Positions 1 to 9,100 of a stretch of 64,000 nt of DNA are shown here, one piece after another. The notes below the pieces were generated by a model. It ran no database searches and had not been told where the DNA came from. It saw nothing but the letters and a program-made list of their open reading frames with translations. Each line of letters begins with the position of its first letter. Position 1 is the stretch's first letter. Origin of the DNA: Candidatus Melainabacteria bacterium (GTDB lineage Bacteria > Cyanobacteriota > Vampirovibrionia > Obscuribacterales > Obscuribacteraceae); assembly GCA_016716405.1 (NCBI GenBank), contig JADJWK010000001.1, positions 1,550,001 to 1,614,000 of the forward strand. The letters run 5' to 3'. The position numbers and the translations under genes were made by a program.

Positions 1-1
1 T

Positions 2-358
2 TTCGTGAAGCCTACCATCTTCACCGATGTGAACAACGAAATGAGAATCGCCCAGGAAGAGGTCTTCGGACCTGTGCTCTCGGTGATTCCCTTCAAGAAC
101 ATCGAAGATGTGGCCGAGCAAGCCAACAAAGTCCGTTACGGTCTCTCCGGAGCCGTCTGGACCCGCGATGTGAAGAAGGCCCACAAGCTCGCTTCCCACA
201 TCAAGGCCGGAACCATCTGGGTCAACTGCTACAACGTGTTCGACCCGGCCGTTCCTTTCGGCGGTTACAAGCAGAGCGGTTATGGCCGCGAGCTTGGCAA
301 ACACTCCATCGAGCTCTACAGCAACATCAAGAGTGTCTGGCTCAACCTCGCCGACTAG
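2..358 (+). CDS. Aldehyde dehydrogenase, C-terminal fragment
   Basis: This is the last 118 residues of an NAD(P)-dependent aldehyde dehydrogenase that begins before the window. The visible part carries the conserved EEVFGPVLSV segment and the C-terminal PFGGYKQSGYGRELG signature, with the normal family ending a few dozen residues later. The catalytic Cys and general-base Glu would lie upstream and cannot be checked, so the substrate is unknown. The GTG at 5 is merely an internal in-frame codon, not a start. A strong intrinsic terminator follows 33 bases after the stop. Confidence 0.95.
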   Translation, partial: FVKPTIFTDVNNEMRIAQEEVFGPVLSVIPFKNIEDVAEQANKVRYGLSGAVWTRDVKKAHKLASHIKAGTIWVNCYNVFDPAVPFGGYKQSGYGRELGKHSIELYSNIKSVWLNLAD

Positions 359-390
359 CTCTCGGGCTCCAAGAGCAATCGAGCAATCAG

Positions 391-420
391 AAGACCGCGG
401 GCGGCAGCCCGCGGTCTTTG
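391..420 (+). terminator. Rho-independent terminator after aldehyde dehydrogenase
   Basis: A perfect 12-bp stem (391-402 with 407-418) closes on a 4-base loop and runs into a short T-rich tract. It separates the aldehyde dehydrogenase from the cytochrome gene. Confidence 0.85.
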
Positions 421-423
421 CTC

Positions 424-429
424 TATACT
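424..429 (+). promoter_or_regulatory. Possible -10 element (TATACT), leaderless spacing
   Basis: TATACT lies 6 bases before the ATG at 436, so transcription would start at or next to the start codon. The same arrangement occurs before the genes at 962 and 53211. No clear -35 box is visible; the would-be -35 position falls inside the terminator stem. Confidence 0.35.
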
Positions 430-435
430 GACGAT

Positions 436-903
436 ATGTCATGGAATTGCCCGAAAGCCTCGAAATCGCTGGTCGTCTGCTCGGCAGGCTTGATCATCGC
501 CGGCGCCCTGCTTCCCTGTTTGCCCGGTCTATCCGGTGGGGCTCTCGGGCGCGATAGCCGGAGCAAGTCGGCTTTCGCCCATGGTCGCGAGCTCTATATG
601 AGCACCTGTCATGGCTGTCACCGTCTTGGCAAGAATGTCGTCAAGCCCGGCAAAGATATCGACATCTCGGACAAGCTCGCCAGCCTGGAGATCTTTTCCG
701 ATTTCCTCTCGAAAGGAAGCGGAGCCATGCCCGCTTTCCCCCAGATTGTCGAGAATCGCACCGATATAGAGGATCTTTACGAGTTCACCCGCAGCCTCAA
801 GAACCAGTCCTGGGAGTATCCCGAGGAGGACCCGCCCGAGAGCTATCCGGATAACGAGATTCCGACCCGCAAACCCAGGCCGCGTAAGGATGGAGCTCGT
901 TGA
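436..903 (+). CDS. Small secreted or membrane-anchored c-type cytochrome
   Basis: A 155-residue protein with an N-terminal hydrophobic segment (about residues 11-35, signal peptide or anchor) and one haem-c attachment motif, CHGCH (Cys58, Cys61, His62). A Met in GAMPAFP (Met98) is in the right region to be the distal haem ligand, and the following helix ending in LYEFTRSL is typical of small class I cytochromes. The tail is rich in Pro, acidic and basic residues. The ATG at 436 is preferred to a TTG at 418 because the latter lies in the terminator. It should act as a periplasmic electron carrier; the partner is unknown, as no oxidase or dehydrogenase complex adjoins it. Confidence 0.8.
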   Translation: MSWNCPKASKSLVVCSAGLIIAGALLPCLPGLSGGALGRDSRSKSAFAHGRELYMSTCHGCHRLGKNVVKPGKDIDISDKLASLEIFSDFLSKGSGAMPAFPQIVENRTDIEDLYEFTRSLKNQSWEYPEEDPPESYPDNEIPTRKPRPRKDGAR

Positions 904-948
904 AAGCGGAAGTGCCGGCGAGCGGATCGCGATCTGTAAAATGCAGGC

Positions 949-954
949 TATACT
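949..954 (+). promoter_or_regulatory. Possible -10 element (TATACT), leaderless spacing
   Basis: TATACT ends 7 bases before the ATG at 962. There is no Shine-Dalgarno sequence in the gap, consistent with a leaderless transcript. No convincing -35 box is present. Confidence 0.35.
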
Positions 955-961
955 ATGACTT

Positions 962-1863
962 ATGCTGAAATTTGTTGCCTCCCGGGCTTTGATTCTGGCT
1001 CTTATTCTCAGTACGGCGGCCGTGCCGCCCGGGGCTCCGGCGGCGTCTGAAGTCCGATTCGACAGTCATGTCCATGTGGCTCCTGGTCTGGAGTACGGAA
1101 CCGCCACTATATCCGGTGCGCCAGTTCATGTCCTCACCGCCCGGCTGTCATCAGGCAAGCTCAGAGTCAGGCCTTTCGTGAGCGACGAGAGGAGCACCAC
1201 CGAGCAGCAGCCAGGCAGGCAGGTTGTCTGGCGGCGGTCAACGCCGGTTATTTCAATATGAGCGACGGCGTCAGCACCAGCTTCGTCACCATTGGTGGTG
1301 AGCAGGTTTGCGACCCGCGCACGAATAAGGCCCTGATCGAGAATCCCAAGCTCAAACCATTCCTCGAGCAGATCTTCAATCGCTCTGAGATCAGATTCTT
1401 GAAAGGCAAAGATGGCACCACCAGCGCTTGCATAACCACTCATGATGCCGCTGTGCCCGAGGGCAAGGAAATTGTCGACGCCATTCAGGGCGGACCGCGG
1501 CTCCTGCCTGAAATCACCTCGGTTCCCGAGGCCTTTATCAGGGACGAGTCCGGCAAGACTGCCGATTCGATCGGCACCTCTGCCCGAGCGGCGCGCACTG
1601 CTATTGGTATCAATAAACACGGTGACATCATACTGGTCTGTGTCGCCGGCGGCAAAAAACGAGAGTTCCAGCGTGGTGTCGACCTCAAGACCCTGGCCGG
1701 GATCATGACCCGCCTGGGTTGTGTCAGCGCTCTCAATCTCGATGGCGGCACCTCCACCACGATGGTGGTGTCTCGCTCCGGAAAGCCCTTCGAGCTCGAG
1801 CCGGTTTGCAGCTGGGAGCCGCAAAGAGTGGTCAAGTCTATTATCGGTATAGTCGAGCCATGA
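962..1863 (+). pseudogene. Phosphodiester glycosidase (NAGPA-like) family protein, frameshifted
   Basis: Two overlapping frames make up one protein. The first (962 to about 1215) starts with a signal peptide and an N-terminal family segment. The second (through 1863) carries the hallmark AAVNAGYFN motif (codons 1231-1257, upstream of the ATG at 1258), a GGPRLL motif, a RTAIGI motif and the C-terminal LDGGTSTTM motif. The frames switch around a (CAGG)3 tract at 1212-1223. Adding one 4-base unit restores a continuous reading frame through QAGCLAAVNAGYF, so the likely event is loss of one repeat unit. Members of this family cleave phosphodiester-linked sugars outside the cytoplasm. The stop overlaps the kinase start (ATGA). 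It may be a real inactivation, a slippage switch or a sequencing error. Confidence 0.75.
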
Positions 1864-2777
1864 GCGAGAGTGACCAGAAGCAGTCGCACCCCCTGCTCGG
1901 CGCCGTCATCGACAAGTATCAGCTCATCGATGTTCTGGGCGCCGGTGGTATGGGCGTGGTATTCAAGGCTCGCCAGCAGCTCGTGGACCGCGATGTGGCC
2001 ATGAAGCTCCTGCCTCCTGAGCTCGGTCGCGACGAGACGAGCGTTTCCCGGCTCACCCGGGAGGCCAAGGCGCTGGCCAAACTGGCTCATCCCAATATCG
2101 TGGGCACTTTCGATTTCGGTCTCACCACCTTCGACCAGCCTTATCTGGTCCTGGAATATGTGGTGGGAAAGCAGCTTTTCGACATTCTCGAAAGCGAGAG
2201 GCGGCTGGAGCCCCAGCGGGCTCTCTCCATTTTCGTGCAGATTGCCGAGGCAATGGACTTCGCCCACAACAAGGGAATCATCCATCGGGATCTGAAGCCC
2301 CAGAACATCATGCTCACCGATCAGGTCCGTCACGAGCAGGTCAAAATCCTGGATTTCGGCATCGCCACCCTGGCTGACGAGAGACAGAGACTTACTCGCA
2401 CCGGTCAGGTGGTAGGAAGCCCGATCTATATGAGCCCCGAGTATTGCAAGGGATCGCCGGCCACCATACGGTCGGACATCTACAGTCTCGGGGTGCTCAT
2501 GTACAGGGCGCTCACCGGTGAGAATCCTCACCGGGGAAAGAGTCTCCAGGAGATTTTCATGGCCAAGTGCACCACGGCCTGTCCGAGCTTCGAGCAGACT
2601 GCGCCCGGACTCGGCATTTCGCCTGCGATCGAGCAGGTAGTGGTTCGCTGTCTGGAGATCGAGCCTGCCAATCGTTTCGATTCTATGGCCAGTCTGGCCT
2701 CGGCTCTCAGGGCTCCTGCAAGTCCGCCCCGCCGCCCCGGCGGCACCGAGTCCGCCCCCCGCGGCGGATTCTTCTAG
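1860..2777 (+). CDS. Ser/Thr protein kinase (PknB-type), C-terminal anchor out of frame
   Basis: The 305-residue reading frame holds a complete Hanks-type kinase domain: Gly-rich loop GAGGMG (27-32), catalytic Lys49, HRDLKPQN (142-149), DFG (165-167) and the SPEY substrate-lobe motif. ATG at 1860 overlaps the upstream stop by 4 bases, and the first residues lead straight into the kinase fold. The frame ends in a Pro/Arg-rich run at 2777. In the +1 frame the sequence continues without a stop through a clear membrane segment (codons about 2839-2895) to a TAA at 2998-3000. The intact protein was therefore probably a membrane kinase of about 379 residues. Its neighbour is a giant FHA protein, a plausible substrate or reader. 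Confidence 0.85.
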   Translation: MSESDQKQSHPLLGAVIDKYQLIDVLGAGGMGVVFKARQQLVDRDVAMKLLPPELGRDETSVSRLTREAKALAKLAHPNIVGTFDFGLTTFDQPYLVLEYVVGKQLFDILESERRLEPQRALSIFVQIAEAMDFAHNKGIIHRDLKPQNIMLTDQVRHEQVKILDFGIATLADERQRLTRTGQVVGSPIYMSPEYCKGSPATIRSDIYSLGVLMYRALTGENPHRGKSLQEIFMAKCTTACPSFEQTAPGLGISPAIEQVVVRCLEIEPANRFDSMASLASALRAPASPPRRPGGTESAPRGGFF

Positions 2778-3000
2778 GAAGGCGGAAGCAACGGCAGTCT
2801 TACAGGAAGATCCCGGCCGGTGGCGATCGAGGACCGCGGTCTTCGTCCTGGTGGTGCTGGGACTGGTTATCTGCCTGGTAGGCATGGCATTCGTCGAGCG
2901 TGGCGGTTTCGGAGTCCCGCAGAAGAGTCCGGCTCCGGACAGCAGCGGCTTCAGCGAAGACGGGCATTTCCGTTATGGCAGCGGGAACACTGTCAAATAA
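2755..3000 (+). other. Displaced membrane anchor of the kinase, downstream of a C6 frameshift
   Basis: Removing one C from the six-C run at 2755-2760 joins the kinase frame to a tail reading APAADSSRKAEA, then a strongly hydrophobic stretch rich in Val and Leu (VFVLVVLGLVICLVG), then a short extracytoplasmic tail ending at 3000. A transmembrane segment after the kinase domain is the normal layout of PknB-type receptors, so this is very likely the true C-terminus. Confidence 0.7.
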
Positions 3001-3070
3001 TCGCCGGCACCGTATATAGCCGGATCGCTTGGAAACATCGGCTCACTTGCCTCGCTAATACATTCTATGG

Positions 3071-3102
3071 CGCGCCAGAGGGAATAATACTCTCTGGGCG
3101 CC
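3071..3102 (+). other. Inverted repeat between kinase and giant gene
   Basis: Arms at 3072-3080 and 3092-3101 pair except for one bulged G, around an A/T-rich loop containing AATAATAC. There is no T-run directly after it. It could be an operator, a weak terminator for the kinase, or part of the promoter region of the giant gene. Confidence 0.35.
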
Positions 3103-3125
3103 AGTCCCTCGTTTTCCCGGTTCTT

Positions 3126-6100
3126 ATGTCAAAGCCTCCACAGGACTCCAGCAACGGAAGAACAGCTGCTGACATCAGCGGCGAGCATCAGGCCGGCACT
3201 TCCGCAGACCATCAGGAGCGGGTCAGTCAGGAACAGACCAGCGGTGCCGACGCTCTCAAAATCGTGGCTGACAGCCGTAAAACGGGCTCCAGCGCGCCTC
3301 TTCATGAGGTCGCTATCGTCGGCTCCGAGCAGCCTTCTCAGCCAGCCCAGCCGGCCACGCCTGAGCACAAGCCCCTCACCAGACCCGAGCTCACAGCAAT
3401 GGCCGATGCCATCGACCAGTCGGCCAACGGTGGATTGCTCGGTATCGGAACCGATAAAGAAGCGATCAACGAGCAGTTGAGACGGCTCAGGACTCCCGAG
3501 GAAAGACGTCTGCTGGACGAGATCTATCGCGCCAAGGTCGGTCACGGCATCGAGGACGAGCTTCGCGATGAGCTGTCGGGCTCCGATCTGGACAAGTCCC
3601 TGGCCCTCTGGCGGTCGGACAACGTCGACACGGCAAGAGTGGAAGTGGCTCTGGAGGAGCACAAGGAATGGGGATTCTCGGCGCGGTCCAATGAGATTTG
3701 CGAGAAAGACATCCGGGATACGGTGTCCACTATGAACTCCACCCAGATAGCAGCCATGGATGCCGACTATCGGGCCAGGCACGACGGGGTGGGAATCCGC
3801 GACGCCCTGATGAACGATGCCAATCTGTCCGCGGATACAAAGGCTGTCCTCGATATTTATCTCAAGGGCACCGACAGGCGCTCGGACGAGGATACCCGGA
3901 AACTGGCAGACATCGCCCTCAAGGGCAAGAATCTCGATATGTTCAACGAGGTTTTCCGGGACGCCAGCCAGACCGCCCGGGACGCTTTTCTGGAGGATGG
4001 CGGCAGAGAGAAGATCATGACGGCATTCGGCACCCCGGTGGGCAGAGGCGCAGGGACCAGCCGGATCGAGAACGAGGACACACGTCACGCCATGGACTAT
4101 GTGCGCCTGGGCAAGCTCGATGTGTCCACCAGAGTCTCGGACAATACCGGAGCCGTCAACGACAACGAGGCGGCCATCGAGCAGACCCTGAAGACCATGA
4201 CCGAAGCCGAGCGGCAGTCCTACAGGGACGGCAGGCGCCTGGCCGAGTCCGGCTCCAGTCGCGACAGCCTGAGCGAGGCCGACCGCACCAGTCTCGACTA
4301 TTACACCAGGATCCACGACAGCCTGACCCGGGCGGGCAACGAGCGTGAAGTGGCGAAATGGGAGGACCTCATCGACAACAAGGAGGGCGGCCTGGTCACA
4401 AGGCTCGCTGCTCACGGCGGCATCATCGACGACAGTCTGGATGAGGTTCTCGGCACTATCGAGAATATGAGCGATGAGGATCTGACTCGGCTCAAGAGTG
4501 ATCCCGAGTATCTCAGAAGAGTGCGGGAAGTTCTGGCGGTGGATCTGAGCGAAGACGAGCAGAAACGGGCCAACGAACTCATCGATCGCAAGCTCGAAGG
4601 CGGTCAGCGATCGATAACCGAGTCCATCAAGGACAAGACGGGCTTCTGGAACACCAATGAAGAGGGAATCTATGACGCCATCCGGCATATGACGCCGGAG
4701 GAGCAGGCACGCTATCGGGACGACGAGAATTTCCGCGAAGAGGTCGACGGTCTGGTGCGCTCCAGTCTGGATTACGGTCACGAGCGGGACGCTGCCTTCG
4801 AATTGCTCGACTCGATCAAGAAGGGCGAGAATCCGGAGAACAGCATAATCGCCAGGCTCCATGAGCATGCCGACCATTTCAATACCGACGAGGCCGGGGT
4901 AGTAGCCGATCTGGAAAAGGCCTTCAAAGACGATCCGGGTCTCAGGGACAGGATCAGGAACGATCCCGAGTATGCTCGCCGGTTCAACGAGGCTATTCAC
5001 GCGGCTCTCGATCCGTACGAGTATCAGCGCTATGCCCGACCCCTGATCGAGGACGGCCGCCTGCCTTTCAAGGTCAAAGCCGAGCTATACAACGGCGCTT
5101 TCGACGATAACGAGAAAGGGCTGTTCCAGGCTATCGCCTCGGGAAGCCCGGAGGACTGGAAAGAGATCAAAGACGACCCGGCTTCGGTGCTTCCTTTCCT
5201 CAGCGAATCGGAGCGCCGGGTAGCGGTGAATATCGCTTCCCAGAACGGCGAGATGCGTCCGGAAGACAAGCTGAGAGCAGCAGTGATCGGCATGGGCACC
5301 GATGTCACAGCCATCAAGCAGGTGCTCGAGAGTATGAGCCCGGCGGAGCTGCAGAAAGTGAAGGATGACTATCTCAGCAAGTACGACTCCGATTTGCTGG
5401 GTGATCTGATGAGCGACGAGGGCGGCTCTATTCGCGAGCTCTTTGTCGACAAAGTCGGCGAGCAGCCCCGGAGCGACAGGGAAGCCTTCAATATCGCCAG
5501 CCAGCGAGTCTACAAGAGCGTCGACGGAGTCGGGCGGTCTCTGGTGGATTCGCTGGACGGGACCGCCGATATGAGCATGGACGCCCTCAACCAGTATGCC
5601 GCCGGTATGACCGAATATTCGAGACGTTTCGAGGAGATGCCTGCCGAAAAGCGCCAGGAGCTCCAGGAGAATCTCATGAAAGCGGTGGAGCTCTACAGAG
5701 AGTCGGAGAGCGCCGCAGCCGATACCCTGGTGGACGGCGCCATCATCGCTGCCGGTATCGGCGGTGCTGCCTTTACTGGCGGTGTCAGTCTCTCGCTTCT
5801 TGCATGTACCACTGTAGGTGGTGCGCTTTTCAAAGTCGGCGCCAAGTCGGTTATCATCGGCAACGATTACGAGTTCGCCAGCACCAGGATGCTCGCCGAT
5901 GCAGCCACCGGTGGCATCGATGCGGCCACGATCTTCCTTGGTCCGGCTCAGTTCGCCCAACTGGCCAGGCTCGGCAAAGCCTCGGCCGGGACCGCCGCCC
6001 GCGGCGTCCTGTCGGCGGCGGATGATCTGGCTCTCGCGTCGGGTCGGCAGATTCTCAAGGAAGGCGCCTCCGAGACTCTCGAGAGAAAGCTCTTCGAGCA

Positions 6101-9100
6101 GGTGGCTTTCGCCATCTCGAACGGTTCCGACAGTGTCGACGATAAAGTGATAAGCAGGCTGGCCAGGGAGTTCGCCGGCAGCGCCGACGATATCCCCCAG
6201 GTCAAGCAACTGATCGGCAGGAGCCTGCAAGAGGCCGTCAACGCCGAAGCCAAAAGCGCCATCAAGGCTACCGCCCGGGAGCTGGCGCTCAATACCGCGG
6301 CAGGCAATGTCGGGGGTGGGCTCTCCGGAATGGTCTATGGCGCCACCGAATGGGACGCCTCGCGGAGCCTGGGCGACAACCTGGCAATTCTAAGCCAGCA
6401 AGGATTAACGGGTGCCGCCATGGGCAGCGGCATGGCTTTCGGTTTCACCGCCGGATTCAAGGCTGTGGGCCGGGGAATTGGCGCTCTCAGGCATGTGGAC
6501 GCGCCGAATGGCTCGGTGGTGGACGACGCCGCAGCCGATGTGCTGCAAGATGCCGGCCACGCACCGAAAATGGTGGCAGCTTCCGGGGCCCTGGCGGTCA
6601 GCGAGCAGGCTGGAGCCCGTGGGCTCAAGAAAGCAGTAGAGGAGGCTGCTCCCGGCAAACTGCACGCCGACGCGCATATTGATGCCGGCAGTCCCCGCAC
6701 CGAGGTCGGCGAGTCGGCCCCGGTGGATTTCAGTCCTGAGAGGACCGAGGTGGGAAGGGGGCTGGATAGCTCAGTAGACCAGCGGGTGCCGGTGGAGGGG
6801 GACAATCAGGGGTTCAGTTTCGGCGACCGCGTTCTGGTCAAGGGCTCTGACGAGGGCATATTGAAAGGCGTCGATTTCGAGACCGGCGAGCCGATCATCG
6901 AGTTCGCCGACCGGGAGCATTATGCGGTGGTGTTCAGGCCGGTCGAAGACATCAGCCAGTACCGCCCGATCAAGATAGGCGGGCACGAGTTCTATCGCGA
7001 CCAGGCGGGTCATGTTTACTCTATCAATGACTTCGGCAGGGGTCCCATAGCTTCCAGAGTCTATAAGTACGAGGTCGTGGACGGCAAGACCATCGCCCAT
7101 GCGCTCCCGACCGGGAACGAGGCTGTCACCCCGCGGCTGGAGCCCAGAGCTGAGCCCGATCGGGACCCGCGCCGGCTGCCTGTGGACCGCAGCCCTTTGG
7201 AGCCGCCCGACTTACCAGTCAGTGCCGGGTTGCGTTCCGGAGAAGGCTATCACTCGACCGGCATCTATGACGGTGCTTACATCACTGTCAACGGTCAGCG
7301 AATTGCCGGCGCTCCCAGCTATGATGGCAGCCCGCTTTCTCTGGGTCGTAATTCCCTCGGGTCTCGCCTGGACGACTATGTTTCGCGGGATCACGCTCAG
7401 ATCAAATGGGACCCGGAGCAGCAGATGTACTTTCTCGAGGAGAGATCGTCCAACGGCACTTTCCTGAAGCGCTCTGGAGAGTCGGAGTTCCAGTATCTCC
7501 CGGGAGGAAGGGAGAATCCTTACCGGGTCTATATCGGTCCGAGCGACACGGTCCGGCTGGGAGATCTACAGGGACCCGAGATTCGCTTGAATGTCCCGGA
7601 TTCCAATCTCAATGCTAATCTCAGACCCAGGGTGGGGCCGGCCGGGGATGTCGACGTACGTGTGTTCTTCGATGGTAAGCCGCTTCAGATCAATGATGAC
7701 GGAGAGATGATGATTGGTCGCGTTCACCAGCAAGTGGGCGCTGAGGGTCTATCGGACTTGCTCGATCGTCGGGTGGCGAGCAACCATGCCAAGCTCTCCT
7801 TCGATGAGACTGCCGGAAAGTGGAAGTTCACCGATCTCACCGGTGCCAAAAGAGTTGGCGGGGGAGATTATACCGGTACCGTGGTGGTCCGGCAGGGGGG
7901 CAACGGCACCTACATTCGCAGGGAAGGCGGCAAGGTCGAGTTCATACAGGGCGAATCCACTTATCTTGGTCCCAACGATTCGGTGCATCTGGGCTCTCCG
8001 GACGGCCCCGAGCTGAAGTTCATCACCAACCCGGGGCACAGGCTGGCCGATGGACGCGTAGAGGTACCCCGCAAGAATTTCGATATGGCAGTGAAGCGTC
8101 CCGACGGCACTACCGAGATTACCACTTTTCTACACTTTCGCCGCCTGGAGGATCCTCAGGGGCGGGTTATCCAGTCTCTCGATCCTCAAGGGAGAAGACG
8201 CGGGTTCGACTATGACAGTGAAGGCGCGCTCCAGCGGATGAAATTCGACGACGAGTCGATTGTCGAGCGCACCGCAGGTGATGTGTGGGTGCGGACCACT
8301 GCGGATGGACGCAGAAGCGAGTTTTTCAGGGGCGACATCGAGATAGAGCCGGATGGAGCCATCAAGTTTCGCGACCCCGGGGAGCCACCAGCCTACACCA
8401 TAGATCGAGTGGACGGCACCCGGGAGATCGTCCACAGCAATGGCCGGGTGGAGTACAGGAACGTCGATTTCTACACTGAGCTTGGTTATATGAATGCGAT
8501 TATGAATAGCTTCCCTGATAGCGGTCAGCGTTTGCGCTTCAAGCAGATGATGAACGATTTCGAGCGGCGAGCGGCGCAAGATGGTCTGTCCGCCCAGGAG
8601 AAGGCCCTCACTTTTCATCATGTGCGCCGTCTTTATCAGGCCGAGTACGGCGCTTTCCTTACCGCCCCGGAGCGCTCTCATCTGGCCGAGCAGATATTCT
8701 ATCTGGCTGCGCACCCGGAGAAAGTTTGCCAGGGCGCCAACAGCACATGCAACGTCTCCACCCTGGAGCGCCGGCTATTCGCCAAGAATCCCTCAGAAGC
8801 CGTCAAGCTGATCTCCGATGTCGTGATCACAGGCAAGTATGTGACCGCCAATGGTGTCAAGGTCGATCTCGGCCGGATTCCCGGCGTGCTTGCTCCAGAC
8901 AGTGAGGCGCGCATGCTGGCCCGGGGCTTCTCTCCTGACGGCAGCGACTTGAAGATCGACGGCAGGCGAACTTATGCCAGTCAGATCTTCGAGACTACAG
9001 CTGTCAACTTGAACTGGGCCCAGAGCGCGGAGTACAAGATCAAGCCCGGCGACATGGTGGTTTATGAGAAGGTTCCCGGACCTGTTACCGGAACCGGGAC

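Noticed and set aside
2820..3125. Extension of the giant reading frame upstream of ATG 3126
   Set aside because: The codons between 2820 and 3125 cross the kinase's displaced membrane-tail region in another frame and read as Arg/Gly/Pro-rich non-protein-like sequence.
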